Positions 35,770 through 47,759 of a stretch of 64,000 nt of DNA are shown here, one piece after another (the stretch's first letter is position 1; each line of letters opens with the position of its first letter). The notes below the pieces were generated by a model that ran no database searches, was not told where the DNA came from, and was given only the letters and a program-made list of their open reading frames with translations. The translations under genes were made by a program, and so were the position numbers. The DNA comes from Rattus norvegicus. Taxonomy: Eukaryota > Chordata > Mammalia > Rodentia > Muridae. The stretch is taken from assembly GCF_036323735.1 (NCBI RefSeq), contig NC_086019.1, positions 237,851,102 through 237,915,101 of the forward strand. The letters are read 5' to 3'.

Positions 35770-36690
35770 CTGTGAGAGGGGTCTTCACAGTCTGAAACTA
35801 CAAGAATCAGGATTACTTACGCCCCCACTCTGCACAGCACACGAACCTTCTCTAGGTCACAAAAGTTCTGACATCTAACAGGATGGTTGTCCCTGAATTG
35901 CGGCTTCCAGGGCTAGAAATAATCAAGGCTTCTAGCTCTGTCTTCAAGTTTGCCGCCTTTCCCTTTAAGTCCTTCCTCCTTTGACACAAACAATTGCTCA
36001 GTGTTTGCTGTGGTTTCCTTGGGCTGCGTTCTGCTTGGAGACTTTCAGGAGCCTAGCAGTGACCTCTCTCTGCTTACGGCCACCTTTCTCCTTCTTTGTC
36101 CACACTAGAGATGTTTGGTCAATTAAACCCTCTCGAAACCTGTAAGTTTATGCTAAATCCTGCAGAGTTTCAGAAGACAAAAGACACACCCCAGCTGCTT
36201 CTGACATGAGCTCTCTTTCCCTTTGTGCCTGTGTGCATGCCGATGTGAACCAAAGCTCCTAACCTGTATGGGAAGCCTCTGTCTGCCCGAATCATTATCT
36301 TAAATTATTGATGACACAACAGACGATCTTATCAGAATAAATTTAGCCTTATATTTATATTGTCTTTTCCTTAGTGTTCCTTAGGTGTGATTCTTGCCTA
36401 GAAGCCACCTAATTTCAGCATCATTTTCCATTTGGAAAAGATGAAAATTACTAAAATATCTACTAGATCATTTATACTTGACAGTTATCATTTGTCTTAT
36501 GTTTCTCACACCACATTTCCCATAAGCAATGAGACCAAAACATCCAAGATTAACTTTCTACATATTGCCTGGAAAATGGCTTTCAACTGGATTTTTCTCT
36601 TGGGTTACTAGACTCATTTTTACTTAACCTGCCATTCTAAGTGACATTCTTGCTACTAAATAACCAGGGTTCCTTTCCTACAGTTTCTAG
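35770..36690. other. Unannotated intronic DNA
   Basis: Nothing recognised. Confidence 0.5.
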
Positions 36691-36695
36691 GACAA

Positions 36696-36796
36696 TCTCT
36701 CTCCCTCTCCCTCTCCCTCCCCCCTTGTCTCTGTCTCTGTGTCTCTCTGTGTCTCTGTCTCTGTCTCTCTCTCTCCCTCTCTCTCTCTCCCTCCCT
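36696..36796 (+). repeat. (CTCTCC)n / CT-rich tract
   Basis: ctctccctctccctccc, then tctgtctctgtgtctc units. Confidence 0.93.
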
Positions 36797-36799
36797 GTC

Positions 36800-36980
36800 A
36801 ATTTTTATGTGTTTGATTGCATGTGTTGAGGGGGGTAGGGCATGGAGACAAGAAGAAGGTATCTGATGCCCTGAGTTAGAGTTACAGGTAGTCGAGAGCC
36901 TCCATGAGTACTGGGACCTGAACTCAGGTCTTCTGGAAAAGAAGTCAGCATTTTAAAGCACAGAGCCATCTTGTTAGCCC
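36800..36980 (-). mobile_element. B3-like SINE
   Basis: Reverse complement: gggacctgaactcaggtctt, ctggaaaagaagtcagca, cagagccatcttgttagccc. Confidence 0.7.
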
Positions 36981-37324
36981 TTCCTCGTTTTCTTAAAGCC
37001 CACACTAAGCCTCCTAAAGACACTGGATTTCTTTTAAGTCTGTTCAAAGTTTCCAAGTCCTACTACTTTGTTCACTTTCCTGTTCAAATCTCTTAACATT
37101 CTAGTCTTTGTGATAGCAGGCAGCACGCTCTTGGAAAGCAGAATCTGTATTCGTTGGGGAACGCTCTGTAAGACATTACCCTAGTACTCAATGACTCCAA
37201 GCAACAGTTTTAATGTGGGAGCTTCTGAGTGGCTGGAGTCCAGCAAATCATGGCTGGGAACTGAACGGAGTCTGAGCGCCAATGATGGTTTATTAGTTAT
37301 CCATGCCCACAACCCCACAATATG

Positions 37325-37680
37325 ACTTTTCTTAGAATCAGGGTCTTAGTTAGTTAAGATGAGGTCATAATGCATAAGGTAGGTCCTAAGTCCATAACTT
37401 GGGTCCTTATAGGAAAACCCTATAAAGATTCAGCTACTCACAAGGTAAGGTTAGCTATGTGAAGATGGAGATACTGGAGCCAGCATCCACCGATAATGGA
37501 CAGCAAAGACCCAAAACACAAGAAATAAAAGGGTTTAAAGGACTTTCCCCCTTGGTCCTGGAGGGGGTACCCTGATTCGGACATTTTGATTTCAGACTCC
37601 TAGCTTCCAGTGAGATGAAAAATAAACTTTCTGGTTTTAACCCAAGTTTTAATGATTAGTTATAGCTCTCTCAGCAAACC
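37325..37680 (+). mobile_element. MaLR-like (MLT1-type) solo LTR
   Basis: Contains gggtccttatagg, tgtgaagatggagatactgg, agccagcatccacc, and then ttttgatttcagactcctag, cttccagtgagatgaaa and aataaactttctggtttt, the usual MLT1 3' half including its AATAAA signal. The exact subfamily is not determined. Confidence 0.6.
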
Positions 37681-37844
37681 AGCGCACAAATCTTCCTTAG
37701 GTTGCTCCCGTCTATTGATCTAAGTCCCCATTGAGGAATCAATCCTCTAGTTTACAAAAAATTGAAAACTTTATACAGCTCTCAAGTGAACCAGAAAAAC
37801 CAGAACATAAACCAAGTGGGATGAGTTCATTCATTTCAGTTTCT

Positions 37845-37960
37845 GCACGTGAGTATTTATGAAGTATTTATTAGATGTAAAGCTGTGTAGGAGACATCCT
37901 GACTAGAAATAAAACAAGCTTTCACTTCCTGCTGGGGTACTGAGGAGAATTCTCTCTCTG
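37845..37960 (-). mobile_element. L2-like 3' end fragment
   Basis: gagtatttatgaagtattta and ttagatgtaaagctgtgtag resemble the antisense L2 end (tatttattgagtgcc...). Confidence 0.35.
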
Positions 37961-38309
37961 GTTAAGGAAGAAACGATCGAGTGAGCCTCAGTGTGTGTAT
38001 TGATACTATAGGGAGATTCTAGTTTGTGACTTATCTCCAGTGACCATGGAGTCATTGATTCCCCAGTGACGGTCATCCATCATTGTATGGATACTATTAG
38101 CATGATGTCACTGTGTCTTAGATGGCTGTGGACATTCTATGACAGACTCAAACTGAATGCAGGATTTCTGCTTCAGCCAGCACTACTATATCCCCATCAC
38201 TCAAGGCTGCCCCTATATATACTTTCCAGAATCTTCAGAATTTCATCATCTGGAGTAGTTCAGACTCACCCATTAACTTTTTCTTGACTCTTCTTCTCTT
38301 TTCCTCCCT

Positions 38310-38520
38310 TGCTCATCCATCAGCAAATACAGTCAATTCTTTTCCAAAGCGTCTCCCAACCCATCTTCTAGTTTCCTCCACCGCTACCACTGTCCTCCAG
38401 CCCACCTTCATCTTGGACCTGGATGACTGGAAGGACCTCATTACTGGTCGGCTCTCACTCTGAAGGCCTGTCAAGGAGTCAGTGTGGCCCACTACCAGTG
38501 ACTGAGGTGTCCCCTTCCCT
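38310..38520 (+). mobile_element. L2-like LINE fragment
   Basis: gctcatccatcagcaaatac, tcctccaccgctaccactgt and cagcccaccttcatcttgga match L2 coding-strand phrases. No long open frame remains. Confidence 0.55.
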
Positions 38521-38594
38521 GCAGACATGTCAGCATAAACCAGACTCAACTCCTGCATGTTTCTCCTAGAGATGCCAGGCTTTAATTTTTAATT

Positions 38595-38599
<5 letters not shown>

Positions 38600-38641
<42 letters not shown>

Positions 38642-38651
38642 TGTGTGTGTA
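38600..38651 (+). repeat. (GT)n microsatellite
   Basis: About 25 GT units with one CT interruption. Confidence 0.97.
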
Positions 38652-38659
38652 GGCTGTGA

Positions 38660-40080
38660 AAGTAGAAAGCAGACCAAGAGGAGAAGAATAATGAGAATTG
38701 GGGGGGTTGGCAAGGAAAATTAGAGTAATAGCATAAATACATCTCAGATGAAATCCACTATCTGGGGGAGAAATTGATTAGCAAGAGGGTGGTGGGGAAA
38801 GAGAGGGCAGAAGAAGGAACCAAGTATGAACAAGCCCTAATAAAACCAATCACGATGTGTGCTAACTTTAAAGGGACGATCAAGCAAAAGAACAACAAAG
38901 TGAACTTGTTTAGGGATAGCGCACAAAAAGCCGTGTCTTCTGAACCAAGTATTGGGATTTGGTCCCAATGAGGTAAACTCTCCTTGACGAAGATCTCAGC
39001 AAACAGCAGATAAAAGAGGCTGTTTTAATCCTTTCTGGAACCCAGAAGCTAGTCTCAGCTATATCATTTTCAAGAAAAAAACAAATGTAATCCAAGCCAG
39101 TACCTAAAGAGAAGGAATTGGCACTTTGTGTGGAGTTTCTGCCCCTGACGAGTGATGGCCATGTCTGATTTAGGAAACATTTATAAAAGTAACAGCCAAA
39201 ATGAATGAGACTATGGAGCTAGTATCATAGATCCAGGTTGGTTTTAATTTTGAGCTCACAGTGCACAACACCAACCTGAAATCTATGTAATTCTTCTTGG
39301 CCAATAATTTGACTCTTTTTTTATTGGGAAAATATGGTCAAGCAGTTAGGTCGCGGGAGAGGCATTTAGCAAACTTGCAGGTCGTCCGAGATTAGACCCT
39401 TCCTGCTATGATCAGCCCGAGGCTCCACGCTCTCGTTGTAAAACACCAATTTAAAAAAAAAAAAGAAAAGCTGTTTTCCCCTAAAATGGCTACTTTGTAG
39501 ATTGGTAAATTTTTATTTCATTTTATTTAATCTGTTCTGCTACATGACTTTTTGCTTTAAAAAAAAAATAGGATCTGAATTTTTTTCCTCAGGTCCAGAG
39601 TAGAAACATGGTATTCTATACGTCCCCGAAGATTCTAAGGTTACAGAAATACACTTTTGCCTCTTCCCTTAAGAGTAAATTCAAACAGCTTATCAATCAC
39701 CTGGACAAGAGACTACCCCACAAGAAAGCTGCTAAGACCTAAAGATTTGTTAGAAAGATGGGAGGCTAAATAGCCCCTCTTTCTTGATAGAGTTGTTCAC
39801 AGAGCCTCATCATACCAGTCAACATCCTAAACCCACATTCTCTGATAATCTTGGATTGTCGCTCTATCCCTGAAGGACCTCTCTCCTCAAAGTGTTTCTC
39901 GCCGGCTTCCATTGCTGACCCCGCCCTCTGTCTGAAACTCCTAACTCAAGACAATATTATCCTCCTTCTATTATGTCACTGCTGCCTGTCTCCCAGCAGC
40001 CGCAGCCCATACAGCTCATCTCCTGGCTGGTTTGCTTCCCCTGAACTTTCATAAAATGCGGCATTGAATAAAAGTGGACT
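38660..40080. other. Unannotated intronic DNA
   Basis: Unique sequence with A or T runs near 39450 and 39555. No gene seen. Confidence 0.5.
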
Positions 40081-40130
40081 TCCTGTTGCTTGGTTTATTA
40101 AAAATGCTTTGGGGCTCTCCCCCCCCCCCA

Positions 40131-42308
40131 CTTAGTATAATGCTGGCTAGAGGTTTGTCGTCAATTACTTTATTGCATGGAGGTATGTGTGGCTTATTCT
40201 TAGACCATGGTGATTCTCTTCAGAACCTTTATCATGAAGGGATATTGGATTTTTGTCAAAAGTCTATTCCATGTCTATTGAGAAGATTTATGTCCTTGAG
40301 TCCATTTATGCAATGACTTGCCTTTATTGTCTTACATAGGTTGAACACGTCCTATATCTCTGAAATGAGGCCAACTTAAGTATGATCTTTCTGATGTGCT
40401 CTTGATTCAGTATGCAGATATTGAGCATATATATACATATGTATATATATATATATATATGTATATGTTCATCAGATAAATCGGTCTATAATTTGTGTGT
40501 TGTGTCACTATTTTGGTTTTGGTATCAAGGTAATTACTCATCCAATAATTTAATATGATGCTTCATGTCTTGGCAGGAGAAATAATACAAGAGAAGGAAA
40601 TGAAACTGATACAAATAGGTAAAGTAAAAACAAAATCATTTAAATTATATTATTTTATTCATAAAGGAGCCTGAGGACTCTACGGGGAACTCTTAAGTCT
40701 GATAAAGGCTTTCATTCAATAAGCGGGATACAAAATTAACATACAAATACCAGTAGTCTTCTTATATATAGAAGGCTGATATACTAAGAAGAAATCACAG
40801 AAACAGCACCATTCACTATTGCCCCAAAGGAAAACTTGAACTAAGAGTAGCCAAGGAATAGAAAGAAAACAGTAAAGGAAGAAGTTGAAGAAGACAGAAA
40901 TTAATACTAATACAGAAAATAGCTATACTAAGAAACTCATGGGTTCAGTACACATCTAAAACAGGCTGAAGCACAAAAGATTCTAGATTATAAGACTATT
41001 CCTCAAAACCAAAAATAAAAAAGTAATGGCGAGAGATACTCCAGAGCCATAATCACTAAACCAGCATGGCACTACCACGCGGAGATAGCTCAGTGGCAGG
41101 ACTAGGAGACATGGATATAAACTCATGCAACAATGTCGCTGCATGTTTTCCAAAGGTGCCAATGCAAAACAAAATAACTCAAAAACCCAGCCTCATCAAC
41201 AAATGGTTCTGGGAAACATGGTTTTACTTGTAGAAGAATGAAACTATATCCCAGCTTCACCTTGAAAACTGCTTCAGGTGGATCATAGACATTAATGTAG
41301 AAACTCAAACTATGAAAAGTAAAGAAAAGGGGGAGATGATGCTTTAGACATGGGCATAAACTAAAGCTTTGGGACAGAGTTCCAGTTCCTTAGGAAACAA
41401 TGCCAAGAAAGAACAGGTAGGAGAACTTACGGGCTTCTGCAGGAAAACTCTGGATTTATTTCGTACCAAGAGTTGTTAATACTTAGAATAATTTTTAAAA
41501 TAGTAAACACAAAAATAAATCACGGCCAAACAAACCAAATCATAAATAAGCTGATGACACAAACACAAATTACAAATGCTAATGACAGTGAAAAACTGTC
41601 TAACCACTCTAGCTGTCAGAAAATGCAAATCAAACCTTCCCTGAGATTCCATTTCACTTAGAGCAGAATGGTTGTTATCCAGAAACAAATAACATAAGCT
41701 GGCCAGGGTGTAGATAAAATATATCTTGACTGGAATATAACATAGTCTAGTCACTATTAAGCTCAGTATGGAGGTTCTTATAACACCTAAAAATATACCT
41801 ACCCTATGACTCAGCTAAAGCATTCCTGGGTGTTTGTTTATTCAAAGGTCTCCAAGTACCCTCAGATCCTAGCACACCAGTGCTCCCTGCAGCACACTTC
41901 TATAGCCCATAGCTAGGCTATGGGCGCACCCTAGATGTCCAACAACAGACCACGTGAGAAAGAAAAGATCATATGCACAATGGAATTTTTCAGCCATAAA
42001 AATTAAGGAAGTTACGTTGTTTTTAGAGAGATGACTGCAACTGGAGATAATTATATTAAATAAATTTAGCCAGTCTTAGGAAAAATTCATATGCTTTCTT
42101 TCATTTGGAGTTCTTAGATTTTATATACACACAGATAGTCAAGTATATCTATTTTCTATAGCGGAGGGGCAGCAGTGTAAAAGGGGGAAGGGAAAGGAGG
42201 CACGGGGGACCTAATCAGCATATCTAATACTGGTCTAGACTGGCTTGTGTAACAGAGTACTGTATACAATCAATATATGCAGCATCATTTTCTGAAAATA
42301 GAAAAAAT
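40131..42308 (+). mobile_element. Old LINE-1 with inverted 5' part (ORF2 to 3' UTR)
   Basis: 40131-40570 is ORF2 reverse-transcriptase-region sequence in minus orientation (cttagtataatgctggctag, tatcatgaagggatattgga). From about 40577 the following ORF2 sequence runs in plus orientation (gcgggatacaaaattaacat, aaaatgcaaatcaaaccttc, atgtccaacaacagacc) and ends in a 3' part near 42308. The two halves adjoin in L1 coordinates, as in twin priming. No intact frame remains. Confidence 0.75.
40428..40461 (+). repeat. (AT)n tract inside inverted L1
   Basis: atatatatacatatgtatatat-type sequence of about 34 bp. Confidence 0.9.
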
Positions 42309-42309
42309 C

Positions 42310-43505
42310 TTAGTGATTCCTCTCTAAGTTCATTTTAAAGTTCTTTTCTCAAGAGACTATAAGGGACCTTTTGTTCATAGGTCACACAGATTCTAGGAGA
42401 AAGGACAATGACCAAATTGAATAAAATATGGTTCATTCAGGGACAGAAAGTGATGAAGAGTTATAATATGAAATAATTAATATAAGATAATTATAATATA
42501 TTAATATATAGCATATTAACATAAGAAAAGCTAAATAGAAGTATGAGAAATGCAGACAGCACTTCAATGAAACATGCAATCATTTGTGGAAAAAGCCAGT
42601 AGTCTGTAAACCGAGTGCTTTTAGAGTAGGGGTGGGGCTGGACTGCACCTGAGACCTCTGCCCTGAAGACTGGTCAACACACAAAGGCCTCAGTGTTTGT
42701 TCTTTAGTTGTGGGGAATCTCTGTCACTTAAAAAAAGTGTCTAGCTATTAGAAGGATTTCAGAAAAACAGATTTTTGTCTTGCTTATTATCTTACAAAAA
42801 TATGATTGGAGACGTGGGACCTAAAAGTGACCTTCCACCTATCAACACTCTTTCCCTCTGAGAAAATTCATTAAATCACTTCAGAAAGTTCATCTTGCTT
42901 ATTTTTTTGTTTCTAACTGGTTTCATTTTGCCAGACTGTATTATGTTTGGGAAAGGCTGTTCTTGGCAGCACATTTCACAGATATGCCCAGCCTTGCTCA
43001 GCAGAGAGAGTAAGAAGCAACAGTTGCATTTTGGTCTTATTGTTTAAATTATTTCCATATGTATATTGTTTATGCATATTCACTTGAATGATCAAAAATA
43101 AGAGAAAAACAGAAAAATTAAAACTAACATGTATGAAGCTGAATATGTTCAAGGCAATTTCTGGTATTTTGACTACTTTTTCTGGTATTTTCGGCTACTT
43201 CTGTCTCTTAGCCTCTGCCTAGCAACATCCCTGTCTAGAAGGTTACTCAAGGAAGGATGCTGCTTATTAGGTGGTGAAGGGAACACGCCATCAGCTGAGT
43301 AGATAGTCAGCTTTGGTAAAAATATGTAAAACTCCTACTAGGGAGAATACTAAGTGACCATGTAAAAGGAGATGCTTGAAGGATGTACTTGTTTTCTGAC
43401 CAGCTCTGCCTGGTTCTATGCCAGATTATCTGTCAAGGTACTTTAGGATCAAAGAATTATTGAACACTCATTCAGTTTTCAATCTGAAGGTGGAGACAAA
43501 GCATA
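42310..43505. other. Unannotated intronic DNA
   Basis: AT-rich unique DNA; nothing recognised. Confidence 0.5.
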
Positions 43506-43509
43506 ATTA

Positions 43510-44930
43510 CACTTCCTAGTTGGCCAACTGGCTTTCATTCTTCTCAGTCAAGTTCTTCATTTTATGTGCCTATGATTGGTCTAATTCACTTGAGCTCATC
43601 CATGTGTGCATACCATGTGTGTTCTTTTGTGACTGGGTTACCTCACGCAGGGTCATATTTTCTAGTTCCATCCATTTGCCTAAGAATTTCATGAAGTCAT
43701 TGTTTTTTTTGGGGGGGTTCTTTTTTTGGGGGGTTCTTTTTTTTCGGAGCTGGGGACCGAACCCAGGGCCTTGCGCTTCCTAGGCAAGCGCTCTACCACT
43801 GAGCTAAATCCCCAACCCCGAAGTCATTGTTTTTAATAGCTGAATAGTACTCCATTGTGTAAATGTACCACATTTTCTGTATCCATTCCTCTGTTGAAGG
43901 ACATCTGAGTTCTTTCCAACTTCTGGCTATTATAAATAAGGCTGCTTGAACATAGTGGAGCATGTGTCCTTGTTATTATGTTGCAACATCTTTTGGGTGT
44001 ATGCCCAGGAGTAGTAGAGCTGTGTCTTCAGGTAGTACTATGTCCAATTTTCTGAGGAACCTCCAGACTGATTTCCAGAGTGATTGTACCAGTTTGCAAT
44101 CCCACCAACAATGGAGGCGTGTTCCTCTTTCTCCACATCCTCACGAGCATTTGCTGTCACCTGAGTTTTTGATCTTAGTCATTCTCACTGGTGTGAGGTG
44201 GAATTTCAGGGTTGTTTTGATTTGCATTTCCCTGATGACTAAGGATGTTGAACATTTCTTTCAGTGCTTCTTAGCTATTCAGTATTCCTCAGTTGAGAAT
44301 TCTTTGTTTAGCTCTGTACCCCATTTTTAATAGCATTATTTGGTTCTCTGGAGTCTAACTTCTTGAGTTCTTTGTATATATTGGATATTAGACCTCTATC
44401 AGATGTAGGATTGGTAAAGATCTTGTCCCAATCTGTTGGTTGCCATTTTGTCCCAATGACAGTGTCCTTTGCCTTACAGAAGCTTTGCAGTTTCATGTGG
44501 TCCCATTTGTAGATTCTTGATTTTAGAGGATAAGTTATTGATATTCTGTTCAAGAAATTTCCCTCTGTACTCATGTGTTCAAGGCTTTTCTCTACTTTCT
44601 TTTCTATTAATTTCAGTGTATCAAAGTGTACACATGGAGTAACCCAGGGCTCCAGCTGCATATGTAGCAGACAATGGCCTTGTTGGGCATCAATGGGAAG
44701 AGAGGCCCTTGGTCCTGTGAAAGCTTGATGCCCCAGTGTAGGGGAATGCCAGGGTGAGGAGGCTGGAGGAAATGGGTGATTGGGTGGAGGAGCACCCTCA
44801 TAGAAGCAGGGGGAGGGGGCATGGGATAGGGGGTTTTCTGAGGGGAAACTGGGAAAGGAGACAACAGTTGAAATGTAAATAAAGAAAATTTCCAATAAAA
44901 GAAAATAAAAATTAAAATAAATTAAAAGCA
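43510..44930 (+). mobile_element. LINE-1 with inverted 5' part, carrying a nested ID
   Basis: 43510-44632 is the C-terminal part of ORF2 in minus orientation, with phrases in continuous order (gtactccattgtgtaaatgt, ctgatgactaaggatgttga, ctttgtatatattggatatt). At about 44632 it switches to plus-orientation 3' UTR (acccagggctccagctgcat), ending with gaaatgtaaataaag and an A-rich tail. A partial ORF2 frame is still open on the minus strand at 44308-44640 and is then fused to unrelated 3' UTR sequence. Confidence 0.9.
43708..43819 (-). mobile_element. ID SINE nested in L1
   Basis: Minus-orientation ID with an odd tail of two G7/G6 runs separated by T runs. A 15-bp duplication gaagtcattgttttt at 43693-43707 and 43820-43834 restores the L1 sequence when the ID is removed, so the ID is younger than the L1. 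Confidence 0.97.
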
Positions 44931-45041
44931 ACCCAAATTGTTTGGATAGTACATTTCAACTAAGGAATTAAGGTTAAAGGTATACTACTTCCGTTGTCAT
45001 GAACTGATTCTTTAAAGTTTTATTTGTTATTAGTATTATTT

Positions 45042-45106
45042 CTTTCCTTCCTTCCTTCCTTCCTTCCTTCCTTCCTTCCTTCCTTCTTTCTTCCTTTCTT
45101 TCTTCA
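45042..45106 (+). repeat. (TTCC)n microsatellite
   Basis: About 12 TTCC units plus TTTC variants at the tail of the L1 fragment. Confidence 0.96.
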
Positions 45107-45408
45107 CTTTATGTCCCGATCTCAGCCTTTCCCCTCTTCTCGGTACCCTTCTCACAAAGCCCCTCTCCCATCTCCCTTCCCCTTCTCTTCTGAAATGGGG
45201 ATGTCCCCCGGGTACCAGCCCACTCTGGCACATTAAGTCACTCCGGGCCTAGGCACATTTTCTCCAGATGAGGCCAGGCAAGGCAGCCCAGTATTGGAAA
45301 TAGGATTCACAGGCAGGAACAGAGTCAGAGACAACCCCTGCTCCAGTTGGGAGATGGGCATGAAGACCAAGCTGTACATTTGCTACATACATTGGGGAGG
45401 CTATGTCC
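45042..45408 (-). mobile_element. LINE-1 3' UTR fragment with expanded tail
   Basis: Minus orientation: gatctcagcctttcccctct, ctggcacattaagtcactcc, gatgaggccaggcaaggcag and catgaagaccaagctgtac are the reverse complement of a rodent L1 3' UTR. Its tail side is a (TTCC)n repeat at 45042-45106, GGAA on the element strand. Confidence 0.75.
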
Positions 45409-45410
45409 AG

Positions 45411-45413
45411 CTG

Positions 45414-45452
<39 letters not shown>

Positions 45453-45510
45453 CTGCTCCCGCTTCTGCTTCCTCTTTTTCTTCCTCTTCCTTCTCCTCCT
45501 CCTCCTCCTC

Positions 45511-45566
<56 letters not shown>
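45411..45566 (+). repeat. Compound triplet repeat: (CTG)11, (CTC)n, (ATT)13
   Basis: CTG units 45417-45449 (11 uninterrupted), a mixed CTT/CTC zone, CTC at about 45492-45513, then 13 ATT units at 45514-45552 and ATC/ATT. On the Prkg1-sense strand these are AAT, GAG and CAG. Confidence 0.97.
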
Positions 45567-45611
45567 ATGTGTACACAAATGCACAAGTGCACATGTATGC
45601 CTGTTCATGAT

Positions 45612-45742
45612 ACACACAGAGGTCAGACGACCACTGTATATAGCTGGTTACCTCTTTTCACTTTCATGTGTGTTCTAGGGATTGGACACAGGTTGTCAGG
45701 TTTGTGTGCTAAGTGCTTTCCCCACTGGACCATCCCTCCATC
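45612..45742 (-). mobile_element. B3/RSINE-type SINE
   Basis: agaggtcagacgaccactgt, tctagggattggacacaggt and ccactggaccatccctcca are reverse-complement SINE phrases. Confidence 0.65.
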
Positions 45743-45904
45743 ATGTTCACAAAGTTTTGTATTATAATAATTTACACAATTCGATAGCTATACATTCTGC
45801 AAGAAACTAATCAGATAGAATTGACAGGACTTAAAAAGAAGAAGGAAACCTAACTTCCAACTTGAATCCTACCAGCACTTTGTAATTTCTGCCTCTCTCC
45901 CTCC

Positions 45905-45986
45905 CTCTCTCCCCTCCTCCTCCTCCTCCTCCTCCTCCTCCTCCTCCTCCTCCTCCTCCTCCTCCTCCTCCTCTTCTTCTTCCTCC

Positions 45987-46030
<44 letters not shown>
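45905..46030 (+). repeat. (CTC)~20 followed by (TC)~20
   Basis: CTC from about 45913 to 45973, a short CTT zone, then TC from 45991 to 46030. It is polypyrimidine on plus, and purine on the Prkg1-sense strand. Confidence 0.96.
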
Positions 46031-46033
<3 letters not shown>

Positions 46034-46179
46034 CTTGGAGAATTTCTTGGATACTGTTTCTCCATGGTGCTGTGGTTGTGATTTCCTTTCACGTGAAAGA
46101 CCAGCCCCTTCAGACAGGTGCCAGTTAGTCAGAATTCCCAAGTCATCTTGTTTGAACAGGAACAAGTCTGTCCAAATTC

Positions 46180-46270
46180 TTTTTTTTTTTTTTTCTGAGC
46201 TGGGGATCGAACCCAGGGCCTTGCGGTTGCTAGGCAAGCGCTCTACCACTGAGCTAAATCCCCAACCCCC
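46180..46270 (-). mobile_element. ID SINE with target duplication
   Basis: Minus-orientation ID flanked by gtccaaattc at 46170-46179 and 46271-46280. Confidence 0.96.
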
Positions 46271-46279
46271 GTCCAAATT

Positions 46280-46765
46280 CCTTAAGCCGTGAATATCCTA
46301 AGAGAAGCCAATGAGAAGAGGGGTAGTGATTGCATTTTAATGTAAATTGCAAATAGAGTTAAGTGGACGGGAGGAAAATGAGAAGATTGCTGGTGTCACC
46401 GGCACTGCCAATGCTGTCACTATTAAAATGCTCTTCGGAATGATGTCTACGGTGTCGACCCTCCACACAGAGCTTGCACCTGTTGTTTCAGTTGTAACAA
46501 TTGTTGTAACAATTTCCATTTTCTGCTATGCAGTATAATAAGCAGCAGAATGTCAGTCCTTTGTGAAGTACTATAAGAATTCCAGGCTTTTGAGTTACTA
46601 TAAATATAGGTTAATGTTGCTTCTTGTTTCTACTGTATCATACTGAATAAATTTAAATCTGCATGCATACCATTTGCAGATAGTATAGAAATACGGTGTA
46701 TTGGGATCGTGGATCTTAGTGGATAACCTATCATCATCACTTTCCTAAAACTATTCTGTTCCTAA
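46280..46765. other. Unannotated intronic DNA
   Basis: Unique; includes a CpG-bearing segment at 46430-46460. Nothing recognised. Confidence 0.5.
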
Positions 46766-46769
46766 CTGC

Positions 46770-47440
46770 ATTCTAAATAGTAATTTTTATAGCCACAGGG
46801 AAGTGCAGAACACCCACCCACCCCACCATGAAAGGAGCATCTTGTTGTAGCAGTTGGAGATCATAAGAGAAACCAGTCAAAATGCAAAGACTAACTGAGC
46901 GTGGATGCCCAGCTCCAATTAATTCATGTACAACACAACTCCCACACCTACCACTCAGGGGACAGAGCTGCAAAGAGGCACAGAAAAACTGTAAGCATCA
47001 GAAGAAGAGGGAATGTACTTTAAGATTCCCTCCAGCTACACCACAAATTATCAACATCATGACGGCCTAGAAGTGACCTGAACAATTCTGTTATCATTTG
47101 ACATCCCACAGTAAATGTCACAGGGTTCCACACCTAGATGGAAACCTACAAGCAATTAGCAACTGCGCAGAGAGGGGGAATTAGGTTGACCCAGGGATAA
47201 GCCTCCTGATTGGTTATTTAGTACCCAATGGTCAGCACTTGAAATACATATTTAGCAATGGTGAACAGATATAGCAAGTTGCATTTACATATTTACTCAT
47301 TTACATGAATATTGGACAACAGTGGTTAAAGAGAGGGGGCCGTGACTTTGGGAGAAGACAGGAGAGGGGAAAGGGCAGAGTAGAGGAGAGGGAGGGGGAA
47401 ATGCTGTAATTGTATTTTAATTAGGCATTTAAAATATACA
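46770..47440 (+). mobile_element. LINE-1 (Lx-type) 3' UTR
   Basis: ccacacctaccactcagggg, cctcctgattggttatttag and gggggaaatgctgtaattgt match the long 3' UTR of old murine L1, ending in an ATATAC-rich tail. Confidence 0.75.
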
Positions 47441-47517
47441 TACACCTGACTGATCTACTGTATATAGCTCTTTAACTATGGGATCTTTTGATGTAAACCA
47501 GCTAAGAGCTCAGCTAA

Positions 47518-47600
47518 TGTATGTATGTATGTATGTATGTATGTATGTATGTATGTACATATGAATACATATGCACATGAGTGTGCATGCACACGCGCAC

Positions 47601-47635
<35 letters not shown>

Positions 47636-47646
47636 CACATACACAC
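47518..47646 (+). repeat. (ATGT)n and (CA)n compound microsatellite
   Basis: Ten ATGT units at 47518-47557, then a mixed GCAC zone and CA units at 47596-47646. Confidence 0.95.
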
Positions 47647-47759
47647 CACCTTTTTGTTAGATCCCAGTAACCAGTGTAGGATAAGACAGCACACCTCCAT
47701 TGAGCTACAGTCCCAGCCGTATTATTAGAGTGAAAAGAATTCTTAGTATTCTATCCATA

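Noticed and set aside
44308..44931. 207-codon minus-strand frame, the longest in the window
   Set aside because: It joins an antisense 3' UTR to the C-terminal part of L1 ORF2 across an inversion break; not a gene.
45325..45767. Poly-Gln, poly-Leu, poly-Ile and poly-Asn frames over triplet repeats
   Set aside because: All six frames are open because the repeats lack stops; no exon signals.
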